Shown piece by piece: positions 31,836-43,395 of a stretch of DNA of 64,000 bases (position 1 is its first letter; each line of letters starts with the position of its first letter). This DNA comes from Paguma larvata (taxonomy: Eukaryota; Chordata; Mammalia; Carnivora; Viverridae). Below the pieces are notes generated by a model that worked only from the letters and a program-made list of their open reading frames with translations, searched no databases and was not told the origin of the DNA. Where the stretch lies: NCBI GenBank assembly GCA_030068075.1, contig CM057826.1, positions 63,213,312 to 63,277,311 on the forward strand. Reading direction: 5' to 3'. The position numbers and the translations under genes are program-made.

Positions 31836-33172
31836 GCCATATTCCCTCTTTCTAATCTCTCCACCCACACTCAAAACCCATCGCAGATTCTTTGGCTTCA
31901 TCTCAGGGGTCTGAAGAAGAGGTGGAAGGGCATCAGATGGTCAGAAGAATGCTACCAGGTAGGCGTTCTATTTTACTTCCTGTGTAGCGGTGTGTGCTGG
32001 CCTGTGTCATGGGTAGGAAAGAACACACAACCGTGGACAAGGAAAGATGCATGAGAATAAAAAAGGGAGAGAGGATGTGGGTCAGAGAGAGAATGGAGGA
32101 GAAAAAACAAAAGAAGGATAAGTGCTGTCCTCAGAAAGGATGAATCACAACCTACGAGGCCCTTCCATTAATACATTTTGATCATAAGAATGAAGACTAA
32201 CTGTCCTTTTCCTGAATAGAAAGGTAAGTCTTTGTAAAAGGACTTCAGGAATTTGCATCGTGTAGACTTTACCAAAGATGCTGGTGGTCCATCACGGAAA
32301 CGCTGCCTCTCGAGGCCAACGCTCTCTCAGGCATGTGTGTATGGGTGTACTATGGATCAGTTTAAGGGGGACCTGTTTCAAAATGCTTAGGAAAAGAATT
32401 TCAAAATCATCTTTAGAGAGAATGTGGAAATTCTGAACCATCTTATAAGCACTTCTTAATGTAGCACATGCTCTGAGAACATCTGTTAAGTGGCTTCAAA
32501 AGCGTGCTCTGTCCCGTGAGGGTCATGATAAGGAAATGGTCCTAGCCCAAGTGCTTTATCTCCTGGGGTCAGTGCACATCTCTCTTCATAGTGTGCTGGA
32601 TTTGGGCACCATGCCAGTCAAAGACTGCTTGTCACATTTGCCAAAAGAACTGTCTCAAGCTGCGGGGTCCCCAGCGGGACCAGGCCCACAGCTGACCCCA
32701 CGGTAGCATGAGCTCCTTCGCCTCTTCCCAGAGACCCCTCAGGAGCCTGAGCCCCTCTGTGGCCTCTCGGGTTCTTAGAGGAGGCTCTTCAGGCTTAAAT
32801 TAATAAACTAATTCAAGGTAAGGTATTAATAACGAGGTAATATTTAATGTTATTTCTTCCCAACCCAATATTTGATTTTAACTATGAACTTTAACTCAAG
32901 GGAAGAATCTAATGAAAGAATTTCACTCTTGGGGATTTGGGAGAGGGTGTATACAGGGAGAGACCCTTCTAATGTGCATAAAATCATATCTTAAACAAAT
33001 TCACTAAAACGTTGGCAGTGCATTTCTCAAATTGTACATAATGAGCACATTTTCCTTTTATGAATGAAAAAGTATACTTTTTTGTAATAGAATAAGTCAT
33101 ACTCCAAATGCAGCCATATTCTCTACCTACATGTGAGACCACCCAGGCCTCCCCATCCAAACAAAGGTGTTC

Positions 33173-33222
33173 TTTTCTTTTTCTTCTTCTTTTTCTACTT
33201 CTTTTTCTTTTTCTTCTTTTGT
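33173..33222. repeat. Polypyrimidine (TTC/TTTC)n tract
   Basis: Nearly pure C/T with TTC and TTTTC units. Confidence 0.85.
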
Positions 33223-33689
33223 CCCATGCAGGACTATAAATTTTAAAAAGTTTCTAATCTGAAAATACATATATTTTAATATCATCATTTATTTGTTGTA
33301 ATTTTCAGATACTTCTTGGATCAGTTTAGACGTATGTGACCAAAGAGATAAGCTCGAGGCTAGTTTTTGTCATCTTCCATCTCCCAGATCCACATGTAGC
33401 CTGTCCTGGGGAGCTTAGCACTTGTAACCCATGGGCAGTTTCACCTCAGAGCCTACTCACTGACTGTTCCAAGCTTGGATACTGCTCTTTTCCTATTTCA
33501 CTTTATCCTGCTCTGCTTCCCTCAAAAAGAAAATAAGAATCTTAAGTAAACTAACTCCCAGTTTGTCCCTTTGTCTTTAGATAAAAGTCCACAGAAATGA
33601 CCCCAGGAAAGTAGGTTACTGGCCTCTGCTGAGGCAGCACCCAGCAAGTGTCTTGCTAAGAGTATATACCCAGGGGCACACTGTGGAAG

Positions 33690-33776
33690 GAAGTGGTGGG
33701 GGACAGGGAAGGGAGGAAGAGAAGAAAGAAGGAAGAGAGAAAGGAAGGAAGGGAGACAGGGAGGGAAGAAGGAAAC
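33690..33776. repeat. Polypurine (GGAA)n-like tract
   Basis: Nearly pure A/G with GGAAGGAAGG and GAGAAAGG units. Confidence 0.85.
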
Positions 33777-34279
33777 AACTCTTTCTCAGTTTCTGGTTCC
33801 AGGTGTTGAATCCCTGACATCACTATATTGGTCTCATTTTACTCTTGTTCTTTCTTCTTTGCCTCAACCATCTTTTCTACTTTTCACATATTCAAGACAA
33901 TCTTTATTAGAACATTCTTCAGCTGTGTCTTTTCTAGGCTAAGTAAATCGTTTCCTTTAGCTTTCCTCATAGATCCTATTCTCTAGCTTTTACAATTAGC
34001 TGTTTTTCTCTCACTTAAATCCCTGGTGCTGAGGGATATCAAACTGACTTTTTGTTAAGTATCCTCCCTGATCTGACCTGAGAGTAATTACACAATTGAT
34101 TAGTTTGTGAACATTTGTGCTATTGCATTCCCAGTAAGTAAGTGAGCTGGCCTTTGTAGGATTTTCCTGGTGACTGTTACAGATCAGGCCAGCACTGATG
34201 AATGGTTGAATATTAATAGCAGATTAGAGCATGGGACAAACAGTGTTAACTTTTACCTGTTCCATGCAACATATGTGAC

Positions 34280-34330
34280 TTGCAATATAGATTATATGTA
34301 TTGTACATACATATACAATCTATATTGTAA
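34280..34330. repeat. AT-rich near-perfect palindrome
   Basis: Arm CAATATAGATTATATGTAT (34283-34301), 5-base loop TGTAC, and a complementary arm at 34307-34327 with a two-base bulge (AC). The stem can be extended outward with one mismatch. It does not match a transposon inverted repeat that I know. Confidence 0.85.
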
Positions 34331-34342
34331 CCCTTCTTTATT

Positions 34343-34531
34343 TTTTTTTCGAGTTTATTTATTTTGAGGGAGGGAGTGTGCAGGGATGTACGAGCTGGGG
34401 AGGGGCAGAGAGACAAGGAGAGAGAATCCCAAGCAGGCTCTGTGCTTTCAGCGTGGGGCTTGAGAGATCATGATCTGAGCCAAAATCAAGAATTGGATAC
34501 TTAGCTGACTGAGCCACCCAGGTACCTCAAG
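34343..34531 (-). mobile_element. Feline SINE
   Basis: Antisense copy. Flank CCTTCTTTATT at 34332-34342 and 34532-34542. A piece between the body and the 5' region is deleted. Confidence 0.92.
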
Positions 34532-34713
34532 CCTTCTTTATTGGAGAGGAAAAAATTCAAATATAAGAGTGGCAAGATCAGAATCAAACGTTATACCTTT
34601 ATTCGTGTAGTTGCATTGGAGACCTCTTTAAAGATCATCCCTCCTTGTTTTAAAATACCTTCTCTTTCCCTATTGGCATTGAAATCTAAGTACTTTATAG
34701 TACTGATGATTTT

Positions 34714-34727
34714 GTTTTTGTTTTTGT

Positions 34728-34771
<44 letters not shown>

Positions 34772-34944
34772 CATGTGCACATGTGAACTGAGAAGAGGGG
34801 CAGAGGTAGAGAGAGAGAGAATCCCAAGCAGGCTCCATGCTCAGCACGGAGCCCAATGCAGAGTTTGATTCCATGACCCTGGGATCATGACCTGAGCTGA
34901 AATCAAGAGTTGGCTGCTCAACCGACTGAGCCACCAGGTACCCC
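34714..34944 (-). mobile_element. Feline SINE with (GA)n
   Basis: Flank AGTACTGATGATTTT (34699-34713) recurs at 34945 with one base lost. The GTTTTT repeats are its tail, and a GA run follows. Confidence 0.93.
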
Positions 34945-35058
34945 AGTACTGATGTTTTTAAGGTAACAATTTTATAATGCCAGGAAAAAAATATTAAGGA
35001 AGAAATCTTTAACATGCAAAAACAGGGTATTTATTCCTACTATCAATATAAAGGATAT

Positions 35059-35253
35059 TTTTTTAAATATTTATTTATTTTTGAGAGAGAGAGAGAGAGC
35101 AGGGGAGGGGCAGAGAGAGGCAGAAACAGAGGATCCGAAGCAGGCTCTGTGCTGACAGCAGAGAGCCCAATGCTAGGCTCAAACTCACGAATCGTGAGAT
35201 CATGACCTGAGCCAAAGTCAAACGCTTAACTGACTGAGCCACCCAGGTGCCCC
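35059..35253 (-). mobile_element. Feline SINE
   Basis: Antisense copy ending GAGCCACCCAGGTGCCCC. The short flank TAAAGG is repeated on both sides. Confidence 0.92.
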
Positions 35254-35254
35254 T

Positions 35255-36357
35255 AAAGGCTAATTAGAAAAAAAAAAAGCTGGGTCTTCATTACAGATGA
35301 AGGCAGTGTAACAAATCTGAAAAATAAAAGACCTTAGGGGTCACTGGACCTAAGGCTGCCATTCTGTGTCAGTAGGGTTTGTCGGTCTGGGGAAATATGT
35401 ATTAATTCCCTTTCACTTGAGGACTTTGCTGCTTTTGTTATTAAGACTGTATTCTTGTGTCTGGCTTTACTTAAGATTAATATTTAAACAAAATGTTTAC
35501 CCTGGAAAGATTTTTCTGATGTAAAGTCAGTTGTGTCTGGAACTATAATATTTTCACGAGTTATGTGTCTTCACCAGACTCAAAGCTCTTCCACATATGT
35601 TCTTCCTTCAAAGTTTGTGCCCCAAGAAGAAAGGGGAGGCAAGACTGACTGACTGACTGACCGCACTGATAGAACAGCCCCCACCCCTGTCCCGGGGAGG
35701 GGGGGCCTTCATCTCTCAAAAAAGGGCTCTTTGTCTTGGCATAATTAAAAACTTTTGGAAGCTGAAAGGAGGCAGATGACAGAAATGGGATGTAATTCTG
35801 TCCTATTGTGAGATGTCATATGTGTTCCTTATTTTATTTACGGTAGTGGTAACATTCGTGTTTCAAGTGTATTGTTTTCAAGATAGATTTCCTTTTCTTT
35901 TTCCTCCTCCTATTCCCTTTGAATAGGTCCTGCCATCTCTCCCCAAATAATGGCAACATTCCAGCCCCATAGGACTCCTGTAGAAAGTCCACAAAGCTAC
36001 AACTATTTGCTGGCTCTCTTCCAGAGATTCCCCCAGAATAAGGCAGCTGGCCCTCTGTCTCAAAATGTTCTCCCTCGGTGGGCTGCCCCGTGGCAGTTCC
36101 AGACACTGCTGGACTTTTGGCACGAGCACAGAGGCCCCATGTGTTGAACAGTCTCAGAGGTAGTGCCTTCCATCTCTGAGAAAGCCGATCTGGAGAGAGA
36201 GAATGTGGGGAGGATGTGTTTATTTGAATTCTAGCCAATTTAATAGTGTCTCCTGTTAAAAAAGAAAAAAGAAAAAAGAAAAGATATATCTCTAAAAAAA
36301 ATCTTTGGGAGATGAGCCAACTTATAAGCAAATGTCAAAATGTATTCACATTGAACA
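35255..36357. other. Unique block
   Basis: Holds a (GACT)n run at 35643-35661 and an A-rich AAAAAAG repeat at 36260-36285. A 165-codon antisense frame (35834-36331) and a 65-codon sense frame (35950-36147) overlap here. Neither resembles a known family or shows splice signals, so I do not call a gene. Confidence 0.45.
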
Positions 36358-36440
36358 TGTGTTCTTCCTCATCTGTCAAAGGAGGTGGTTGGACTAGAGA
36401 TTTCTAAGACCTCTTCTAGCTCTAAATTCAGCTGTAGAAA
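36358..36440 (+). repeat. MIR-class relic
   Basis: TTCCTCATCTGTCAAAGGAG followed by GTGGTTGGACTAGAG and CCTCTTCTAGCTCTAAATTC matches a MIR-type 3' part. Confidence 0.6.
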
Positions 36441-36779
36441 AATCAAAGTGAGATCTTAACGTACACAGATACCTGCAAACCCTCAGTGAGAGAGGTTTAC
36501 TCAGAGCTGAGGAAAGGCAAATGCAGGGAGGACTGGACCAGTTACTACAAATTATAGGAATGTCATGTTCCCAAGACTCCCCAGACTTGGTACCTGGAAA
36601 CAGATTTAGACCTCAGTCAAAGAAAGCTTCTCCAGCCTTCCTGGAAAGTGGGGATGGAGAGTCAGACCAGGGACCATATTCCAAGGTAGAGAGAATTGAA
36701 GTGCCTGGGCTAGATCTGAGGTAGAGATTTGTGATCATTCAGGCAGACTGAATGATTGAAGATGAAGAGACTGTATTGT

Positions 36780-36965
36780 GTTATGGTTAAGCATACAGCT
36801 TGGCCCTTCACTGGCTCCGAGCTTGAATAAATTACTTAAATTCTTTGAAACCTCAGTTTTCTCATCTACAGCAGTTACTTCCTTCATAAGGTTATTGTAG
36901 GGATAAGTGACCTAAAACAATATAAAGCCCATTTTACATTACTATTGTTATTATCATTGGGTCAT
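36780..36965 (+). repeat. MIR relic
   Basis: 'ttatggttaagcatacagct', 'tgaataaattacttaaattc', CCTCAGTTTTCTCATCTACA and 'actattgttattatcattgg' span the MIR consensus. Confidence 0.78.
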
Positions 36966-37518
36966 TGGCCTAGAAACTGATTCAATACAGAGAATTAGAA
37001 TACTAAATGAGACACTAACCTAAAAGAGCTGTAATAATTGATGAACAATAAAAGCCTTTTCCATTAACATAACCAACAGAGCCAGGAGTCACTAGCAGCA
37101 GTAAGAAGGAGACTGATGGCTTTTTAATCCCAGTAATGAAACCGGACATTGGTTTGAGGGCCAAACCCCATCTTCCCTGATTGTCTTCAAGGACAATGGC
37201 TACCCACCCTTCCCTTAGTGGTCTTCAGGGTTATATAGTCTGGATGTGGACTATACAATTGTTACCCAAATAAATGTGTCCACATGACCCAGTCTTGCTT
37301 TCTTCTTGCTTGCTTCAAAGAAAACTCAATCCAGTAACTCCTGAGAATAGCAACGGACATCTAATTCATAACCTACGAATGAAATTTTAATAGTCGCAAT
37401 ATCTCTTTATCTTTTTCCTTGTACTACCTAGTATCTCTCTTCTCATCTCTCGCTTTCCACTTTCAACTGAAACCTTTTCCAGGCTTTCAGGCTCTTTTTT
37501 TTTTTTTCTTCTGCTTTC
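36966..37518. other. Unique sequence
   Basis: No repeat or exon recognised, apart from a T run next to the hAT relic. Confidence 0.5.
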
Positions 37519-37716
37519 CAGGGATGGGCAAACTATGACCTGCCAGCCAAATTCGTCCTATAACCTACTTTTGTATAGTCCTCAAGCTAAAAATGGTTTT
37601 TATATTTTCAAAGTGTACAAAAAGTAAGGAATTGGTGACAGAGACCACATACAAACCTCAGAACATAAAATATTTACTATCTGTCTCTTTATAGAAAATG
37701 TTTATGAACACCTGTT
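37519..37716 (+). mobile_element. hAT-Charlie non-autonomous DNA transposon relic
   Basis: It begins CCAGGGATGGGCAAACTATG and ends 'tatgaacacctg', imperfect inverted ends of the well-known 'CAGGGGTCGGCAAACTA' mammalian family. The inner CATAAAATATTTACTATCTG is also typical. Confidence 0.75.
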
Positions 37717-37729
37717 CTACACCATTCTC

Positions 37730-38088
37730 TACCACAAATAGAACTGTTTTTTATTTTTTTCTAATTCCCCCTCTGTCTATGTTGGCTATTCATCTGCCCT
37801 ATTAACCTAATCCTCAGATACACAGTGGGGATGGAGGTAGAGAGGAGGAGGAGAAGTTATGAACTCTTATGCACTAACAGTTTTTGTCATGGTCACACCA
37901 TGGTTGCAGTGGTAATCTAAAAAATCGGTGGTGTCTTTCATTATCAACTAGAGCAATTATATGTCATTGTCAAACTTCTGATATAATCCCCTATTTCTTC
38001 CTTCCTCTTTTCTCTTTCCTGTCCCCTCTTGTTCCTCCTCTGTCTTCATTTGCTGATTTACTGAAAAATGTACTAGAAATGAATTTCT
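37730..38088. other. Unique sequence
   Basis: Mostly pyrimidine-rich towards the right. No gene recognised. Confidence 0.5.
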
Positions 38089-38100
38089 TACAGTTCTCTT

Positions 38101-38420
38101 TTTTTTTTTCATTAACTTATTTTTTTTTATTATAATAGTTTATTTTCAAATTGGTTTACATATAACACCCAGTATTCATCCCAACATGTGCCCTTTTTAA
38201 TGCCCATCACCCCCTCTCCCCCCTCCCTCATCCCCCTTACCCTCAGTTTTTTCTTAGTCTTTGAGAGTCTCTTATGTTTTATCTCCCTCCCTCTCTGTGT
38301 CTTTTTTTTCTTTCCCCTCTTCCCCTCCCCCTGGTTTTTGCTTAGTTTCACAAAGTCCACCTATTCGTGGAAACATATGGTATCTGTCTTTTTCTGACTG
38401 ACTTATTTCACTTAACATAA
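38101..38420 (-). mobile_element. Very young 320-bp L1 3' stub
   Basis: Antisense carnivore L1 3' end with a perfect 12-bp duplication, TACAGTTCTCTT, at 38089-38100 and 38421-38432. It contains only the last ORF2 codons and the 3'UTR with its polypurine tract. I count about two substitutions against the matching part of the 9.9-kb copy. Severely 5'-truncated; not mobile. Confidence 0.95.
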
Positions 38421-38443
38421 TACAGTTCTCTTAAAGGATATAG

Positions 38444-38575
38444 GCTTCATTCATTCCCTCCTTCCTTCCTTTCTCCCCCCTCCCTGCCTCTCTCCCTCCT
38501 TCTCTTCCTCCCTCTCTCTTTCTTTCTTTCCATTTCTTTCCTACTTTCTTGCTTCTTTCCTCTTTTTTTGTTATA
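38444..38575. repeat. Polypyrimidine tract
   Basis: (CCTT)n, (CTCC)n and (TTTC)n units over about 130 bp, nearly all C/T. Confidence 0.9.
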
Positions 38576-39017
38576 CAAGTATCTATTGAGGACCTATAAG
38601 CCACTGTACACTGAGACTCCAGGGACACATAAGATATGATATTTGCCATGGAAACACTTTGTCGGGGAGACCAATAAGTAAATGAGCAGCTACACTGCAT
38701 AGTGTTATGTGCCCATGGTAAAAATGAGATCAAGGTGTTGTGGTCTGACTGGGAATGAAGTAAAGAGGGAAGCCAGGGAAGGCTGAAATGAAGACACAAC
38801 CAGGCAGAAAAGGGGGGACAAGGCAATCTAGACAGTGTGGGCAACACATATACAAAGGCTCAGAGATGAGAGACTTGGTGAATGTAGTTAAAATATAATA
38901 TCTGAGAGAGTCAGGAGAGAATAGCAGGAACCAGATGCTGAAGGGCTCGAGGTTCCAAAGAAATCTGTGAGATTCTATTTAGGAATTTGAGGTGGAGGAA
39001 TAAAATATCCAGATTTG

Positions 39018-39462
39018 GGGGCATCTGGGTGGCTCATTCAGGTGGGCATTCGACTCTTGATTTCAGCTTAGATCATGATCTTGAGGTCTGTAGGATCAAG
39101 CCCCGAATTGGGCTCTGTGCTGACAGTGTGGAACCTGCTTGGGATTCTCTCTCTCCCCCTCTGTCTTTGCCCCTCTCCCTACTTGTGCTCACTCTCTCTC
39201 AAAAATAAATAAACATTAAAAAATAAAATTCCTTCAAAATGAATTTTTTAATGTTTATTTTTGAGAGTGACAGAATCAGAGTGTGAGTGGGGGAGGGGCA
39301 GAGAGAAAGGGAGACACAGAACCAGGCTCTAGGCTCCGAGCTGTCAGCACAGAGCCTGATGTGGGGCTCAAATCCATGAACCGTGAAATCATGACTTGAG
39401 CTGAAGTCAGACGCTTAACCAACTGAACCACCCAGGCACCCCAAACATTAAAAAATTATTTT
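39018..39462 (+). mobile_element. Feline SINE invaded in its tail
   Basis: Body GGGGCATCTGGGTGGCTCAT with the TGACAGTGTGGAACC variant. Flanks AATATCCAGATTTG (before 39018) and AATATTCAGATTTG (about 39465-39478). The next SINE sits in its A-rich tail. Confidence 0.92.
39225..39442 (-). mobile_element. Feline SINE nested in the preceding tail
   Basis: Flank AAACATTAAAAAAT at 39211-39224 and 39443-39456, a sequence that is itself the older SINE's tail. Antisense body ending GAACCACCCAGGCACCCC. Confidence 0.93.
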
Positions 39463-39485
39463 AAAATATTCAGATTTGTCTTTAA

Positions 39486-39705
39486 ATTAAAAAAATTTTT
39501 TAATGTTTATTTATTTTTGAGAGAGAGCGAAAATCAGAGCACAAGCAGGGGAGGGAAGAGAGAGAGGGAGACATGGAATCTGAAGCAGGCTCCAGGCTCT
39601 GAGCTGTCTGCACAGAGCCTGACGTGGGGCTCAAACTCACAAACTATGAGACCATGACCTGAGCCAAAGTTTGACACTTCACTGACTGAGCCCCCCAGGT
39701 GCCCC
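39486..39705 (-). mobile_element. Feline SINE re-using the neighbouring target
   Basis: Perfect 15-bp duplication CAGATTTGTCTTTAA at 39471-39485 and 39706-39720. It overlaps the older SINE's own duplication (CAGATTTG). Confidence 0.94.
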
Positions 39706-39887
39706 CAGATTTGTCTTTAATAAAAGAACACTGAGGCTCCATTGAGGAGAAATGCCAGACTGGAGATAAAGAGACTAGTCAGGGGGCTGTCACAGCCATA
39801 GTGTGAGGAAAGATGAGGGGATGTGTGAAGGCAGCATCAGCAGCAAAGGCCCAGAGGTAATAAAATGACCATTAATAACAATAACAA

Positions 39888-40100
39888 CAACCAGCACTAG
39901 TTAAGCACCTACCGTGTGCTAGACTTTTGCTCAGCAATGTCTCATTGTCTCATTGCCATCATTGTCTCCTTGATTCCTTGCAATAATCTTACAGGACAGA
40001 TATGTCACTGGCCCTGTTACAAATGTGGATACTGAGGCTCAAGGAGATTGAGTGAGATAATTACCTGTGGCCCCAGGGCAAGATTTTGCTTCTGCATCTA
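39888..40100 (+). repeat. Ancient MIR/L2-class repeat
   Basis: 'ttaagcacctaccgtgtgct' and 'tggatactgaggctcaagga' are its landmarks. Confidence 0.6.
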
Positions 40101-43099
40101 TCATCAATGGCAGGGGTCTCTAACAGAAAAGTTGTGACTGACCATTGAATTTTGCTTCCTAGTCCTGTCAGTTGTGAGGTGTCCAGGGCACTGAGAGACC
40201 TTGTGAGGGCACCTGCCATGCTATCTTCACCCATATCTCCCCTGGATGATTTTCATATAATAAGGGTTTGTTCTTTACTATATTTCTATGTGATTTATTT
40301 GGATGCTATTTCTCTTTCCTATTTGATCTATCTACAGCTACCTAACTCCTCCCCTTACTTCAGGGCCGCTGTCTTGTCATCTCCATACAAGCCTCCATCC
40401 GCCCCTTGTCAACCACTTTCAATGCATCAGCATGCCTTCACAGGCAAGTCTAGGGCTTGGCCGAAACTTCTCTGAGCCTGTTATTTTCCGCCGGTCTCGC
40501 ACCCGCAGCCCCTGGCTCTGGTCTCCTCTTTACGTCTTTTCCAAATTGAACTTTGGTTCCCATTTTTCCATCCAGGTGTTTTTCAACCTGGTTTTTTGAT
40601 TGTTTCCTGAGCTCAGACCTTGGCCCTGCATTGTGGAATGTCTACCCAGAGTTATCCTTGACTCCTAAAGATTATGTCTGTGGTATCTGTTCTTTGGTTT
40701 CAGAAACTGTGGTCTGAGAAGACACTGCCCCCACAGTCTGCCATGGGTCACCTCCCAGCCGGGGAAGCCTATAGGGGATGAGGCGGCTCTTACACGTTTT
40801 TGGGCAACCCCAGCTCTCTGAGTCCTGTCTTCTCTTCTATAAGACTAAGGAAATTTGTTACAAAATTAGCACTTCTTTACCTACTTAAGTTTAATGTTTT
40901 CATATTATAACATTCACATATATTCTAGTGATTTCTCCACTTATGTGTAAGAATTTCTTGAAAGATGAGGCCATACCATAGTTTTTTTTAGCTTCCCCAC
41001 AGTGCCTAATAGTATTGAGAAAAGTGCTCAACAGATACTTGAAACTTATGTGTTTACATGGTCTCTTCTAAAATGCTCTAGGGTATGTATAAATGTCACC
41101 TGGTACATAACTTGGGCCCAATATGGTTGAATAGCTCTGCTTTAGACCATTATGATATAATGCAATCCCAGGATAATGAGAGGTAATTTTCCAGGAGTTC
41201 CCACGTGTAACTCTCACAATAACTGTGTGAAGTGTGTCCCCATTTCACAGACGATATCCAGAGAAGGATGTAAGTTACTTTCCAAACATCATCCTGCTAA
41301 TAAGAAGGAACCACTGGGATTTAAGACCAGATTTATCTGCTCCATATCTGGTGTTCTTAACCTAACTCAGCTCATGGGCCTTACCACATGGCAGATGGGG
41401 CCCTGAGAATGCATCTCTTTGGAAATAGAATCCCAAGGTGTTAGATGTGGAAAGAACCTTAAGAATTTCTAGTGAAAAGACTTTTTTTTTTTTTTTTTTG
41501 CAAGTAAGGAAACTGAGGTTGAGAAGAGGTACAAATTTCTTGCTTAAAATCACAAAATAAGTTGTCAGAGCTCTCAGAATAGGAGTCGGGTCTCCTTTTA
41601 TGCATTCCATATAGGAAAACTATCTTCCTGCCCAGATCTTGAGAGTTCTGCTTGCTCTGTCACTAGGTTTTATAGACTGGTGACGGCCAATAGCTTTCAT
41701 GTTGATGTTAGGACACCTTCATCAACCTATGCGATGGTTTCCACAGAGAATCCCACAAGGCACTGAAGGAGCAGACATTCAGCATGAAAGTGGCCAGAGT
41801 TGGGGGGCTTCTTGTCCCTCACCGCCCTCCCCCACCAAAATTTACAGACCATATTTACCCATTCATTCAATACCCAAGAGCAACCTAATCAATAATAAAA
41901 TGCCTTAGTCAGGGTTCTGGAATAGCTCCATTACTCTGGAAAGTAGATAAGGAGCCCCTTGTACTGAAAGTATCTAAAGAATCGAAGCAGGACAAAAATG
42001 GGGTGGGGGAGACTGGAGAGTTGAATTTTGAAGTATGGCTCAGGGAATTTTGAGCAAAAACAGATATCATCCGACTGCTGCACTCTTTCTGCTTTATCTC
42101 CAAGTGTTGTATATGTGTATGTCTACATGTGAGCCTGTGTGTGTGTCATCTGTTGCCCAGATTTTTGCAAAATGCAAATATTCAATGACCCCATCAATTT
42201 AGAATTTTAGGGATGATGTTCCTGCATAATCTTAAGGAAATTACTTATATTCTGTGTGACTACCTCATACGTCCCTGTCTTTCTCCTTGGACTACATAGA
42301 ACACAAAGAAGGTAAAGGAGTAATAACAAAGAATGGGTTTCCCCGTCTCCCCTCCCGGGCCACAGTTGGTTGGTTCAGCCAGTGTTTATTCAGTGCACGG
42401 CTGTGTGAGGCTCTGTGCTGAGGGCAGCCAGGGGACACACAGATGAGAAAGCCCAGTTTGCAAGAAGCTGGCGTCCTTGACACTCTCTTGTGTTTGCCTC
42501 TGCTTGTCTTTCCCTATTTCCTCTGTAAGATAACAGCATTGGGACCAAAATAAAATTGTCTTAGCTGTTTTATTCCTAAGGGTAAACATAACATTGGATG
42601 TTTGTCATTGTAGACAGCAATAAAGATAAACTTTTAAAGAAGGCTTGAAAAATATTTTTAAAGCATTAAGCTGACAGAAAGGCTGGAAATCTCTTATCCT
42701 ATATATGCTTCTTTCAATATTATCTTGGATTCTCAGGAGCGGCTGAGAGACTGGAGAAAATGGGAGGGAAGAGAAGAAAAATAGAAGCCAACTTAACCTC
42801 TGGTTTATTCCATTTTGATTTGCTTATCTCATTACTCTCTCTCCTATTCAAACTGTAGTAGTAATGTTTGAAAAAGAGAACGTGGAAATTTTATTTCCAT
42901 GCCTAACTCTTCTGTATTCTTGATCCTTCTCGTAATTGATATTACAACTACTTCTTCTCTGCCACACTCCCCAGAAAACTTGGTAAATTAAGGAAAGGTT
43001 TTCTTTTTCTTTTTCACTCATATACTTTTTATTTAAATGCTAATATCAACTTAATGGGAAAATTAATAGTGAAAACTAGAAGCAATAAAACAGAATTGT
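40101..43099. other. SINE-free block, mostly unique
   Basis: Ancient repeat traces lie at about 41195-41345 ('ctctcacaataactgtgtga') and 42372-42470 ('cagtgtttattcagtgcacg'). An 18-19 T run lies near 41483-41500. Open frames of 60-107 codons show no family features, and no exon is called. Confidence 0.5.
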
Positions 43100-43395
43100 T
43101 ACCAGCATGAACTTTTGATTTCTGAACATTGTTACTAGATGCATGATCTTGGGCAAGTTTGTCAACCAGGATGAGTCTTGGTTTCTTCATCTATAAAATG
43201 AGAATAATAATGTTAGGTGTGCTATTTATTAATGCATTTAGTTCTCAACCCTATGGAATAGGTCCTTTATAGATGGGAAATTGAGAAAAAGTCAGTTTTA
43301 ATATCTTGCCTCCCCCGGTCACATGATAAATAGGTGACAGAGTTGAGCTTAAAACCGTCATGCTCCACAGCACGTTCTTAACTTCCGAGTTGTTG
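43100..43395 (+). repeat. MIR relic followed by a second ancient repeat
   Basis: 'gcatgatcttgggcaagttt', 'ggtttcttcatctataaaat' (MIR), then TTATAGATGGGAAATTGAGA and 'gtcacatgataaataggtga' (MIR/L2-class). Confidence 0.65.

Larger units (their letters stand above)
31836..34279. other. SINE-free unique block with simple repeats
   Basis: No gene or interspersed repeat recognised. It includes a CTT-rich tract (33173-33222) and a polypurine tract (33690-33776). A frame at 33336-33536 has no family features. Confidence 0.5.
38576..39870 (+). repeat. Ancient mammalian repeat (attgagcacctac type), SINE-invaded
   Basis: 'aagtatctattgaggaccta', 'aaccaggcagaaaagggggg' and 'caaaggctcagagatgagag' follow the same family as 21.05 kb. 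It resumes after the SINE cluster with 'agactagtcagggggctgtc'. Confidence 0.55.

Noticed and set aside
35834..36331. 165-codon antisense open frame
   Set aside because: No family resemblance, no splice context, and an overlapping sense frame of similar quality. About the length expected by chance in a 64-kb window.
36521..36724. 67-codon frame with balanced composition
   Set aside because: No recognisable motif, no splice or promoter signal; a chance frame between MIR relics is the simpler reading.
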